Positions 1 to 8,013 of a DNA stretch of 64,000 nucleotides are shown piece by piece (the stretch's first letter is position 1; each line of letters begins with the position of its first letter). Below the pieces are notes generated by a model. That model ran no database searches. It saw nothing but the letters and a program-made list of their open reading frames with translations, and was not told the origin of the DNA. The stretch lies in NCBI GenBank assembly GCA_023392285.1, contig JAEVZK010000091.1, positions 1-64,000 of the forward strand. The letters are read 5' to 3'. This DNA comes from Armatimonadota bacterium. GTDB taxonomy: Bacteria > Armatimonadota > Fimbriimonadia > Fimbriimonadales > Fimbriimonadaceae. The position numbers and the translations under genes are program-made.

Positions 1-2
1 AT

Positions 3-977
3 CGAATTGACCACTACCTGGGCAAAGAGACCGTTCAAAATTTGCTCGCCTTCCGATTCGGCAATGCTCTCTATGAACCGATTTGGAACCGCAGCTATAT
101 CGATCATGTCCAGATCACCGTCGCGGAAGATCTCGGCGTGGAGGGTCGCGGCGGATATTACGAGAGTTCCGGAGCCCTGAGAGATATGATCCAGAACCAC
201 CTGCTGCAGCTCACCTGCATGGTTGCGATGGAGCCGCCGATCTCGTTCAAAGCTGACGAGGTGCGAAACAAGAAGGTGGATGTTCTTAAGGCTATTCGGC
301 CCTTCACTACTGACAGTGTGACCTCGCTTGCAGTTCGTGGCCAGTATGGACGCGGAAGGATGGATGGCAAAGAGGTGCCTGGTTATCGGGAGGAGGAGGG
401 CGTTTCACCTGATTCCCAAACCGAGACCTACGTGGCGATTAAGCTGAACATCGACAACTGGCGCTGGCAAGGGGTTCCGTTCTACTTACGGACTGGCAAG
501 CGGCTGCCCACGAGGATTTCACAAATTATCGTGTCGTTCCGCCCCGTTCCTCACCAGATGTTTCCGGCCAACGCGTCGGAGTCGATCGAACCAAACCGGC
601 TCGTGATCAACATCCAACCCGAGGAGGAAATCATTCTCCGCTTCCAGGCGAAAGAGCCTGGCACCGGCATGTATCTGCGCACGGCGAGCATGGATTTTCG
701 ATATCAGGATGAATTTGCAACCCAATCCCCAGAGGCTTACGAAACCCTGCTGCACGACGTGATGATCGGGGATGGAACCCTTTTCATGCGCGCGGATCAA
801 GAACACGAGGCTTGGGGTGTCGTCAGCCCGATATTGGAGGTCTGGGAGAACACCCCAGTGTTTGGATTCCCGAACTACGCGGCGGGAAGTTGGGGGCCAA
901 GTCAGGCCAACAACATGCTCGCTCACGACGGCCACAGTTGGTTTTCACCCTTATGGCAAAAGACGCCGTTCAGTTAA
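3..977 (+). CDS. zwf: glucose-6-phosphate 1-dehydrogenase (C-terminal part, 5' end outside window)
   Basis: Oxidises glucose 6-phosphate to 6-phosphogluconolactone with reduction of NADP+, the first step of the oxidative pentose phosphate pathway in the cytosol. The open frame enters from the left edge and already reads the family signature RIDHYLGKE in its first residues. It then shows IQNH with the conserved catalytic-base histidine in the stretch DMIQNHLLQL, followed by the AMEPP motif. The N-terminal Rossmann domain lies upstream of the window. An internal TTG near position 42 is not the true start. It overlaps pgl by 25 bp, which is the expected pathway neighbour and suggests translational coupling. 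Confidence 0.96.
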   Translation, partial: RIDHYLGKETVQNLLAFRFGNALYEPIWNRSYIDHVQITVAEDLGVEGRGGYYESSGALRDMIQNHLLQLTCMVAMEPPISFKADEVRNKKVDVLKAIRPFTTDSVTSLAVRGQYGRGRMDGKEVPGYREEEGVSPDSQTETYVAIKLNIDNWRWQGVPFYLRTGKRLPTRISQIIVSFRPVPHQMFPANASESIEPNRLVINIQPEEEIILRFQAKEPGTGMYLRTASMDFRYQDEFATQSPEAYETLLHDVMIGDGTLFMRADQEHEAWGVVSPILEVWENTPVFGFPNYAAGSWGPSQANNMLAHDGHSWFSPLWQKTPFS

Positions 978-1645
978 TTTACCGGTTCTCCGATCCGGAT
1001 GCGCTTGCACAGGCTCTCGCCAATCGAATTGCCGAACTCATTGGGTCGTGCCAGGCTCCGTTTCGCATAGCCTTAGCAGGCGGGAGCACGCCAAAGCTCT
1101 TGTACCAGCACCTCTCGCGGCGGAAGGATATTGATTGGTTGAGCGTCGAGCTCTATTTGGGTGATGAGCGGATGATTCCCGCTTCCGACCCGAGAAGCAA
1201 TGAAAACATGATTCGGGAGATGCTTGGGGCAGTCTTGGACTCGGCCAAATTCTTTCCTATCTACACTGGCGCAGACCAGGCGGAAACTGCTCGGCAGTAC
1301 GCCTCCCTCCTGCCATCCCGCCTCGATCTTGCAATCCTCGGGGTGGGCGACGATGGCCATACCGCTTCTGTCTTTCCGGACACAGAGGAACAAGATCGCA
1401 ACGTTTATGGCACCCGCTGGCCCGAAGCTGCGCGAGAGGAAGATACTGTGATGGAACGTGTGACCCTTTCGCTCTCATATCTCGCCAATTCGGCTGCGGT
1501 CTACTTCCTTGTCGCTGGTGAGAAGAAGGCGCAACGAGTCGCCGACGCAACTCACGGGCGCGGAGATAGTCCCTCCGCGAGGTTGGCTCGGACCGCCAAC
1601 CACGTCGAGTGGTGGCTCGATGAAGCGGCGGCAGCCCGAATTTAG
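953..1645 (+). CDS. pgl: 6-phosphogluconolactonase
   Basis: Hydrolyses 6-phosphogluconolactone to 6-phosphogluconate, the step directly after Zwf. The protein is about 230 aa, the usual length of the DevB/SOL family. It carries ALAGGSTPK near residue 40, YLGDER with the following N-rich segment, and GVGDDGHTASVFP, the hallmark loop of the family. The frame is open further upstream (to 812), but ATG 953 fits the family N-terminus and gives the tight overlap with zwf. Its 3' end meets the convergent receiver gene with a 4-bp overlap of the stop codons. Confidence 0.95.
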   Translation: MAKDAVQLIYRFSDPDALAQALANRIAELIGSCQAPFRIALAGGSTPKLLYQHLSRRKDIDWLSVELYLGDERMIPASDPRSNENMIREMLGAVLDSAKFFPIYTGADQAETARQYASLLPSRLDLAILGVGDDGHTASVFPDTEEQDRNVYGTRWPEAAREEDTVMERVTLSLSYLANSAAVYFLVAGEKKAQRVADATHGRGDSPSARLARTANHVEWWLDEAAAARI

Positions 1646-2085
1646 CTCACAGCACTCACTACCGGCGGCTCGATGGGAGGCGGACAGTTGATATCCAGCC
1701 AAAAGCTGAGCGTTGTCCCTAGTTCCCTTACGTAGTCTTCGAAACCAATCGACTTTCGGACAAAGGCGTTGCAGCCCAGTTCGAAGCACGCCGCGACGTC
1801 GGACTGTTCGTTTGAAGAGGTTAGGACGACGATCGGCAAGGTCCTTAGCCGATCATCTTCGCGAACCGCGGTGAGAACATCCATGCCGGACAGTCTCGGT
1901 AACTTAAGGTCGAGCAGCATTAATGCCGGAGGTTGCTTTTCCTTCAGCATGGCCAGCGCTTCCTCTCCATCGCGAGCGACATGCATCCTTTCGACCCTTC
2001 CTGACTTCTTCAGGGTGCGAGTGGCGAGCCTTTCGTCATCGAGGTTATCTTCAACGACAAGTATCCAGCGATGGGCTTCTTCCAC
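1642..2085 (-). CDS. stand-alone response-regulator receiver protein (Rcp1/CheY-like)
   Basis: A 147-aa protein made of a single receiver domain with no output domain. The acidic pocket is VVEDN near residues 10-14, the phospho-acceptor Asp is in LMLLDLKLPR around residue 58, the Thr/Ser switch is in VVLTSS, and the Lys is in FVRKS. The extended loop before the C-terminal helix is typical of Rcp1-type regulators that pair with phytochrome-like or hybrid kinases. It lies 50 bp downstream of folE2 on the same strand, with no kinase in view, so its partner is unknown. Confidence 0.88.
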   Translation of the reverse strand: MEEAHRWILVVEDNLDDERLATRTLKKSGRVERMHVARDGEEALAMLKEKQPPALMLLDLKLPRLSGMDVLTAVREDDRLRTLPIVVLTSSNEQSDVAACFELGCNAFVRKSIGFEDYVRELGTTLSFWLDINCPPPIEPPVVSAVS

Positions 2086-2135
2086 ATAGGTGAGTCCTAA
2101 AACCGAAGCGAAAAGTTCCCCAAAGACCCTCGGGA

Positions 2136-2924
2136 TTACGCCGACTTTTCTCGCATCAGATAGGCGTAAGCGTTGTGCGCATGAATCGACTCGAAGTTCT
2201 CAACCTCGATCTCATATTTTTGAATCCTTGGCTCTGCATCGAACTTGAGAGCAACTTCACGCACCATGTCTTCAACGAAGCGGGGATTATCATAAGCCTG
2301 CTCGGTAACGAACTTTTCGTCGGGCCGTTTCAGCACCGGATAGAGTGGAGCGGAGCCGCATGCCTCGATCATGTCGATCACATCCTCGAGCCAGAGGATT
2401 TCGCCCGCCGGATGGATCGCCACCCGCACATATCCTCGCTGGTTATGAGCGCCATAGGAGGAAATTTCTTTGGAACAGGGGCAGAGCGTGGTAACGGGCA
2501 CGGTGAGCTTGAGCACGAACTCGTCGCAAACTCCCCCCGTGGATGAAAATCCACACTCATATCCCATCATTCCCACCTTCTGCGTCACCGGGGCGGTGCG
2601 CTCACGGAAATAGGTAAATGTGACTTCGATATGAGCAGTTTCTGACTTGAGCCGCTCCCGGAGGCGAGCAAGAATCCTGGGCAACGTCTCTCCAGAAATG
2701 TCGTGGTTATGTTCGCCAAGCACTTCCAGGAATCGGCTCATATGGGTGCCCTTGAATTCCTTAGGTAGATCCACGGTAAGGGTGAAATTGCCCACCGACT
2801 GCTGTTTACCGCCGTTTTTTTCGCGAAGAATGATGGGATAGAGCACTTGTCTGACACCTACTCGGTCAATGGCTATTTGTCGGGTGTCGGGTGTGCTCTG
2901 GATGTCGACTAGCTTCTCGGTCAT
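2136..2924 (-). CDS. folE2: GTP cyclohydrolase I, FolE2 type
   Basis: Converts GTP to 7,8-dihydroneopterin triphosphate, the entry step to tetrahydrofolate and queuosine-type deazapurines. About 262 aa. It shows the FolE2 metal/active-site block CPCSKEIS followed by AHNQRG, plus the conserved E-x-C-G block in MIEACGSAP. ATG 2924 (MTEKLVDIQ) is preferred to longer in-frame starts because the extra 42 residues do not look like the family. It is divergent from lpxB, with the two starts only about 65 bp apart, so both promoters lie in or near 2925-2995. Confidence 0.93.
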   Translation of the reverse strand: MTEKLVDIQSTPDTRQIAIDRVGVRQVLYPIILREKNGGKQQSVGNFTLTVDLPKEFKGTHMSRFLEVLGEHNHDISGETLPRILARLRERLKSETAHIEVTFTYFRERTAPVTQKVGMMGYECGFSSTGGVCDEFVLKLTVPVTTLCPCSKEISSYGAHNQRGYVRVAIHPAGEILWLEDVIDMIEACGSAPLYPVLKRPDEKFVTEQAYDNPRFVEDMVREVALKFDAEPRIQKYEIEVENFESIHAHNAYAYLMREKSA

Positions 2925-2989
2925 TCTCGTATGTGCTACGTTTCCCGACCCCAGTAGATCACAAAGCGCCCGGCTTAGAACGTAAACTG

Positions 2990-4150
2990 ATGCGGATGCG
3001 CGTGTTCTTATCGGCCGGCGAAGCTTCAGGGGATGCGTACGCTGCCGCACTCGTGAGGGAGCTGAAAGCGAGGAACAACGGACTGCTAATTTCTGGGGTC
3101 GGTGGCCCTCGTCTCAGAGAAGAGATTGGGTTTCTTGCTGCGGATTCTTCTACCTGGGGAGCGATCTCTATTGTGCAATCGCTTGCGGTCGCCCCAAGGG
3201 CGCTGCTTGGTTATCGCATCGCTCTGAAGGCGCTTTCTTCGGGCGAGCCCGGCCTGTTCGTTCCGATCGATTTCGGATTTTTCAATATCCGGATCGCCAG
3301 GAAGGCCAGAGAAAAGGGCTGGAAAGTCCTGTACTTCGTTCCTCCCGGATCTTGGAGACGAGACAAGCAAGGAGCTGATTTGCCCGCCTTGACGGATGCT
3401 ATCGCAACTCCTTTTCCTTGGTCGGCGGACCTGCTGCAGCAGATGGGAGCAAATGCGCACTTCTTCGGACATCCGATCAAGCAATTGATTCGCGAATCGA
3501 CTTCAGGGGTTGGAGCGGTTCGAGACCGACTTGCGGTACTTCCCGGCAGCCGCGCCCATGAACTGGAGCGAAATTTGCCGCTGATCGCTGCTGCCTTGGA
3601 AGCGAGACCGCTTGAGCCGAGCAGTGGCGGAGAAGGGATGCGTCCTATTCAGACGAAGGTCGAGTTTGCCGTGGCCCCCTCCGTGGACTTGGAAGGCCTT
3701 CGGACTTCTTGGGCTCACCTTGCGCCGGCTCGGGAAGACCTGTTCACCCGCAATGACGTCTATGGGGTACTTCGCCGCGCACGAGCGGCCATCGTTTGCA
3801 GCGGCACGGCTACGCTGGAAGCTGCCCTACTTCGCTGTCCGATGGTGGTGATTTATCAGGTGAGCAAGACGATGGTTGCGGAAGCCAAAGTGATCGGGTT
3901 TAAGCAGCCGGAGCACATCGCACTCCCAAACATCTGCCTTCAGAGGAGATTGGTTACCGAGCTCGTTGGAGAAAAGATTAATCCACTCGAGGTGAATGCA
4001 GAAGTCGAGAGCCTCCTCAATGAGGGAGCGTTGCGTGAGAGGCAGATGAAAGGATTTGAGGAGCTGGACCGCATCTTGGGTGATGACGATGCGATCAGCC
4101 ACACCGCCGATCTAGCGATGAGCCTTATCGAATCGCGAAGTTCCCGCTGA
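2990..4150 (+). CDS. lpxB: lipid-A-disaccharide synthase (GT19)
   Basis: Joins lipid X and UDP-2,3-diacylglucosamine to form the lipid A disaccharide at the inner face of the cytoplasmic membrane. About 386 aa, the normal LpxB size. Seen: N-terminal SAGEASGD, the HFFGHP motif around residue 160, LPGSRAHEL with the donor-site Arg, and CSGTATLEAAL in the C-terminal lobe. Two ATGs (2990 and 2996) are possible and neither has a clear Shine-Dalgarno; the reading frame is open to 2891 but that part is unlike the family. It implies an LPS-bearing outer membrane. No other lpx genes are nearby. Confidence 0.92.
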   Translation: MRMRVFLSAGEASGDAYAAALVRELKARNNGLLISGVGGPRLREEIGFLAADSSTWGAISIVQSLAVAPRALLGYRIALKALSSGEPGLFVPIDFGFFNIRIARKAREKGWKVLYFVPPGSWRRDKQGADLPALTDAIATPFPWSADLLQQMGANAHFFGHPIKQLIRESTSGVGAVRDRLAVLPGSRAHELERNLPLIAAALEARPLEPSSGGEGMRPIQTKVEFAVAPSVDLEGLRTSWAHLAPAREDLFTRNDVYGVLRRARAAIVCSGTATLEAALLRCPMVVIYQVSKTMVAEAKVIGFKQPEHIALPNICLQRRLVTELVGEKINPLEVNAEVESLLNEGALRERQMKGFEELDRILGDDDAISHTADLAMSLIESRSSR

Positions 4151-4322
4151 TGCGACAAGCCTGCGCTGGGCACTCTTACACTTGATTTATCGTCGTAATG
4201 GGTAGGAGTCTTGGATGCCTGGCAAAAATTGAAGATTTAATTCTTCAATCCGGAGAAAAATGCCGGAAAATAAAGCTAGGAGTCTAACGCTCCAGTTAAA
4301 TCCAGCCAAGGAGGTAGTTGTG

Positions 4323-4562
4323 ATGACACAACGCAATCGGGCGTGGCGCCGACGCCAATATCGACGGATAGTGGATAAAATCCACAATTCCCAGCAGTGG
4401 CTGCACACTCAGCTTTTCCAAGCTAAGGACATTTCTCCAATGTCGAGCCACATGGTGAATCCGAAGAAGAGTCAGCTTCAGAAGCTGCATGGTCACATTC
4501 AGGCCGTGAAGGAGTCGCTGCGCGCAAACGATGACCTCTGGGAGGGAGCTGAACCTTCCTAG
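4323..4562 (+). CDS. small basic protein of unknown function
   Basis: A 79-aa Arg/Lys-rich protein beginning MTQRNRAWRRRQYRR, with a more neutral C-terminal half. ATG 4323 is chosen because a perfect AAGGAGG lies at 4308-4314. An in-frame ATG at 4260 would extend it by 21 residues but has no such site. An intrinsic terminator follows immediately (4570-4603), so this looks like its own short transcription unit. A hairpin with arms at 4229-4235 and 4242-4248 lies in the leader after lpxB. I recognise no domain; the basic N-terminus suggests nucleic-acid or ribosome binding, but that is a guess. Confidence 0.7.
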   Translation: MTQRNRAWRRRQYRRIVDKIHNSQQWLHTQLFQAKDISPMSSHMVNPKKSQLQKLHGHIQAVKESLRANDDLWEGAEPS

Positions 4563-4569
4563 TCGGATG

Positions 4570-4603
4570 AGCCAGCCAAGACGACAGTCGAGGCTGGCTT
4601 TTA
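4570..4603 (+). terminator. intrinsic terminator after the small basic gene
   Basis: Perfect 8-bp arms AGCCAGCC (4570-4577) and GGCTGGCT (4592-4599) with a 14-base loop, followed directly by TTTTAT. It overlaps the stop codon of the convergent acyltransferase gene. Confidence 0.8.
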
Positions 4604-5878
4604 TGCGCCTGCCGCTGGAATCGGGGCCTTTTCTGCGTTCGCGAGAGTGGCTTGCATTAGGGCCTCGTTTCGCATCGCTTTTTCACTTTGATGGACTTCT
4701 AAATTCGCCACGAGAGGTAGCGCGACGGTCGCTCCAAGTTCTCGCTGAGTAGGCACTCGGCTCTTGCGAGTCGCCATAAATGGAAGTTCGAACAGGAGGC
4801 TGAAGAGATAGCAGAGCAGCAGGATTACCGGTAGGCAGCACGCGACCAAATAAGCCATTCCAAGCTCTGGCCCCTGAACCCAGCCGGGTCGGTAGACGTA
4901 TAGGACCTGCTCGATCGGGTGGTGCATCAGATACAGGCTGTACGAGAAGAAGCCGAGGCTGGCAATCGGTTTCCAGGCGAAGAGCTTTGTGAACGGAGTC
5001 CACGGTGCCACCGTGCCCAGGTAGACCAACGAGGCGATCGCGAGTCCAATCGAGGCGTCTCTCACCGGAATCGGGAGATCGTTGGCGCAGGCATAACCAC
5101 ACCAGGCGCACGAAGCGACGAAGACATAAGCGGAAAGGCGAGGAAGAATGCCTGCTCTTAGGTTGGGGCGATACGCGAGATGGCTGGCTGCCATCCCCAA
5201 GCCAAACAGGGGAACATACCAAACGTAGTAGCGAATTGTCTCGGGCACAAGCAAGAGGGCAGCGACCGCACCCGCACTAAGCAGCCCAACGTAGAGGAAC
5301 CTCCCCATCTTGAAGAGAAGGAACACGAGGAGGGGAAAGAGCAGGTAGAGCTGCCATTCGATAGCGATGCTCCACAGGACTCCGTTGAGCTTGTACATCC
5401 AATCCGCGGAAAAATTGTGGACGAGGAAAACGTGAGCGAGCACATTTTCTTGCGTCACAGGAACGTACTGGCTGAAGGGCATCTGCCCCTGGTTGGGCGT
5501 GGTTACGTAGAGCGACACCAGCACGGAGCAGATCAGCGTCGCGTAGTAAGGGGGCAAGATACGCTTGGCACGGCGAGCATAGAACTTGCCGTACTTGTGA
5601 ATCCGTCCGTCCCTCCCTCCAAAGAGCGACGTTTGCAGGCAGTAGCCCGAAAGCACGATGAACGCGGCCACGGCAAGGTGCCCGTACCAGAAGAAGGGAA
5701 AGATCTGCTGCATCCACTCTGGCGCCTTGCTCTTCGTCCCTTCCAAATGGCTGGGGTCGATCATGGAAACAAAGTGCGTGAGCACCACGTACAGCGCGGC
5801 AATTCCCCGCAAGCCTTCGATGAAGGCTAAGCGTTCGTGCAGGTTGGCGGAAGGCTTTTTGCCTTGACGACGCCGCAT
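4601..5878 (-). CDS. acyltransferase 3 family membrane protein (OafA/YrhL type)
   Basis: Integral membrane O-acyltransferase, 425 aa, expected to move acetyl or other acyl groups onto a surface or exported glycan. The N-terminus has the family signature IEGLRGIAALYVVLTHF, including Arg24 and the catalytic-type His35. About ten hydrophobic helices follow, with the RRAKRI-PPYY segment after the second helix and YLMHHP near the end. The substrate cannot be told from sequence. It is convergent with the small basic gene and divergent from the PrcB-like gene. Confidence 0.88.
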   Translation of the reverse strand: MRRRQGKKPSANLHERLAFIEGLRGIAALYVVLTHFVSMIDPSHLEGTKSKAPEWMQQIFPFFWYGHLAVAAFIVLSGYCLQTSLFGGRDGRIHKYGKFYARRAKRILPPYYATLICSVLVSLYVTTPNQGQMPFSQYVPVTQENVLAHVFLVHNFSADWMYKLNGVLWSIAIEWQLYLLFPLLVFLLFKMGRFLYVGLLSAGAVAALLLVPETIRYYVWYVPLFGLGMAASHLAYRPNLRAGILPRLSAYVFVASCAWCGYACANDLPIPVRDASIGLAIASLVYLGTVAPWTPFTKLFAWKPIASLGFFSYSLYLMHHPIEQVLYVYRPGWVQGPELGMAYLVACCLPVILLLCYLFSLLFELPFMATRKSRVPTQRELGATVALPLVANLEVHQSEKAMRNEALMQATLANAEKAPIPAAGA

Positions 5879-5950
5879 CCGTTTAATGATACTGCTCCAC
5901 GTCTGCTGGTGACGGCGAGTAAATTCGCCAAGTTATACGCAATTGGACGT

Positions 5951-6913
5951 ATGAGGAAACGAACTTGTACGTCATTCGTCAGAATTGCGATCGTGGGACT
6001 TCTACTTTGCTTTGCCGCCGCTGCTGCCTTGCAGCAGTTTTCTCCCGGCCCCAACGACATCATCCAGTGGCGCACCTACAAGGACGGAGTGAATTCCCAA
6101 GCAAGGACACAGGCCATTGTCGAGATGAATTCGCTGGCCGAGTTCCAAAACTATGTTCGGCAGTACGCTCCCCAAGGCGTTGGCGATGGGCGGGACGTGG
6201 ATTGGAACAAGGAAGAACTCATCGCTGTTCATTGCGGCGAACGCCCATCGACCGGATACCGCGTCGTCGTCGAATCGATCAGCAAAGTCGACCCTCGACA
6301 TGCACAGCTGACTTTTACGGAGCGAACTCCAATCAAAGGCGCTCGGCAGTCGCAGGCGACCACCTCTCCCTTTATGATCGTCCGCCTCAATCGCTTCGGT
6401 GGACTGCTGAAGTTTTCGGGCGGAAGCAGGGAGGATTCACTGCCCGGCGGGATCAAGATCATCGGTACTGGCGGATGGAATGGTGAATGCGATCCCTCTG
6501 ATGAATTTAGGTTGCCATTCACCATCTTTGCTACCGGCAGCGGGTGTGATGTGATGTTGCCTTCCAACTACGTCATCAATTCGCACGATCAGTTCAATCT
6601 CTACCTGAGGAACTACCGGATGAAGGGGTTAGATGATAGCAGTATTGACTACTATCATGAGCGACTGGTGGCAATCCACCTGGGAACCAAGCTCAATTCA
6701 GCCGTCAGCATCATCGTGCAAAAGGCGGTTGTCACCACCAATAATTTCACCGAATTGACGATCTACGAAGTGATGCCGGAGGGACGAAATGCACTCTCAC
6801 TCACTCGTCCGACGGGTCTTTACGTGATTGTGCGCATGCCCCGGGTGGGGCCGAATGTGGTGGTGACGAAAAAGCAGGTTCTCGAATCGCAAGTGCGCTC
6901 GATCGGCTACTAA
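5951..6913 (+). CDS. secreted protein with two PrcB_C-like domains
   Basis: A 320-aa protein with an N-terminal signal/anchor helix (residues about 10-28, ending in AAAAALQQ). Two repeats resemble the C-terminal domain of PrcB, a partner subunit of the treponemal PrtP protease complex. Repeat 1 contains LIAVHCGERPSTGYRVVVES and closes with MIVRLNR. Repeat 2 contains LVAIHLGTKLNSAVSIIV and closes with YVIVRMPR. The second repeat has lost the TGY motif that marks the first. ATG 5951 is the start that puts the signal peptide at the N-terminus; the frame is open to 5837. No protease partner is adjacent, so its role is open. Confidence 0.75.
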   Translation: MRKRTCTSFVRIAIVGLLLCFAAAAALQQFSPGPNDIIQWRTYKDGVNSQARTQAIVEMNSLAEFQNYVRQYAPQGVGDGRDVDWNKEELIAVHCGERPSTGYRVVVESISKVDPRHAQLTFTERTPIKGARQSQATTSPFMIVRLNRFGGLLKFSGGSREDSLPGGIKIIGTGGWNGECDPSDEFRLPFTIFATGSGCDVMLPSNYVINSHDQFNLYLRNYRMKGLDDSSIDYYHERLVAIHLGTKLNSAVSIIVQKAVVTTNNFTELTIYEVMPEGRNALSLTRPTGLYVIVRMPRVGPNVVVTKKQVLESQVRSIGY

Positions 6914-7452
6914 CCCAGAAGTGCCCGGAACGCGACGACGGCCGCCGTCACATGGACGTTCATCGACCTTCCTTTGCCAAACATGGGCACGAAGACCGCT
7001 CCCGAACAATGATTCATCACGGCCCCGTAGATGCCGCGAACCTCGTTCCCTAAAGCCAAGCAGACCTTGTCTGGCCACACAAATTGAGTGTAGTCCACCG
7101 CTCCTTCGGCTAGTTCAACTGCAATCAGTGTGTATCCCGCTGCAATGGCATCCAAGCACGCCTCCTCGTGTCGCACATGGTGCCGGAACGAGATGCGCCG
7201 ATGGTGGCCCATCGAGGTGACGCTAATTTGCGGATCTGGCGGGACGGCGGATCGACCGCTCATGAAAATCTCCTTGACTCCACAGGCGTCGGCAACGCGA
7301 AACAGGCCGCCCACATTGTATGGGTCATCCCAGTCTTGTAGTAAGAAAGAAAGTTGGGGTCTACCTTCATAATTCTTGCGAACTTCTTGTTGAAGGGAGC
7401 GCACACCCGACTTGGATGCGATAGTCTTTACTGACCGCGACATAAACTTCAT
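6910..7452 (-). CDS. TrmH/SpoU-family RNA 2'-O-methyltransferase
   Basis: SPOUT-fold methyltransferase using S-adenosylmethionine to methylate a ribose in tRNA or rRNA. All three family motifs are present in 180 aa: DDPYNVGGLFRVADACG (motif 1 with the key Asn and Arg), CLALGNEVRGI (motif 2) and VPMFGKGRSMNVHVTAAV (motif 3, forming the knot). It lacks the N-terminal substrate-binding extension of 23S rRNA enzymes such as RlmB, so it is closer to TrmH/TrmL in plan, but the target is unknown. A later in-frame ATG (7443) is possible. The 5' leader contains a terminator-like hairpin (separate entry). Confidence 0.88.
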   Translation of the reverse strand: MKFMSRSVKTIASKSGVRSLQQEVRKNYEGRPQLSFLLQDWDDPYNVGGLFRVADACGVKEIFMSGRSAVPPDPQISVTSMGHHRRISFRHHVRHEEACLDAIAAGYTLIAVELAEGAVDYTQFVWPDKVCLALGNEVRGIYGAVMNHCSGAVFVPMFGKGRSMNVHVTAAVVAFRALLG

Positions 7453-7460
7453 CTAATATG

Positions 7461-7536
7461 ACAAAAAAATGGTCGCCCAGGGGCGACCTTTATCTCGTAT
7501 GAGCAATGCGCGAACACAAATCACTGCGTTGCGCGT
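7461..7536 (-). promoter_or_regulatory. structured 5' leader with terminator-like hairpin (candidate attenuator)
   Basis: Read on the minus strand, towards the methyltransferase gene, an upstream stem (arms 7528-7535 and 7509-7515, one bulge) is followed by a strong stem with arms GGTCGCC (7482-7488 and 7471-7477, on opposite strands). Next come one A and seven consecutive Ts (complement of 7463-7469). This is the form of an intrinsic terminator ending only about 10 bases before the start codon at 7452. It could be an attenuator or the end of a short antisense or small RNA. In the plus direction only a weak TTTAT tail follows. Confidence 0.5.
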
Positions 7537-7575
7537 CATAAATGGAGTTGTCTAAGGGAATAGTATCACAAGACG

Positions 7576-8013
7576 ATGGGAACTATGAAAGATTTGGAAC
7601 TTTCGAAGGGCGATTATGAGGCTCTCGCCTCTTTTAGGGCTGCTTTGCGCAAATTTGCACGCTTTTCCGAGGAGGCTGCGCGAGACTTGGGAATTACTCC
7701 GCAGCAGCACCAGGCAATGCTGGGAGTCATGGGACAGCAAGGTCGCGAATTTGCGTCGATCGCGGAGATTGCGGACTTTCTTCAACTGAAGCACCACACC
7801 GCCGTCGGTCTGATCGATCGATGCGTGGCTGCTGGACTTGTGGTGAGAGGTGACGATCCCACAGACCGGCGTCAAGTTCGAATCACCCTGACGAATCGAG
7901 GTCGAGCCATCCTCCAACAGCTCTCAGAGAAGAATCTGATGGAATTGCAAACCTTGCGAAGGTCGCTTAAGCTGAACGTTCTCGACCGAGTCAATCAAGA
8001 AGCAAGAAAGTAG
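7576..8013 (+). CDS. MarR-family transcriptional regulator
   Basis: A 145-aa winged-helix DNA-binding protein. Seen: a long N-terminal helix, the region TPQQHQAMLGVMGQ, a helix-turn-helix around IAEIADFLQLKHHTAVGLIDRC, and the wing DDPTDRRQVRITLTNRG, which is the most conserved MarR segment. MarR proteins act as dimers and usually repress their own or neighbouring genes in response to phenolic or oxidising ligands. The convergent FAD reductase overlaps its 3' end by 19 bp. TAGTAT at 7560-7565 could be a -10 element giving a very short leader. An alternative start is ATG 7585. Confidence 0.9.
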   Translation: MGTMKDLELSKGDYEALASFRAALRKFARFSEEAARDLGITPQQHQAMLGVMGQQGREFASIAEIADFLQLKHHTAVGLIDRCVAAGLVVRGDDPTDRRQVRITLTNRGRAILQQLSEKNLMELQTLRRSLKLNVLDRVNQEARK

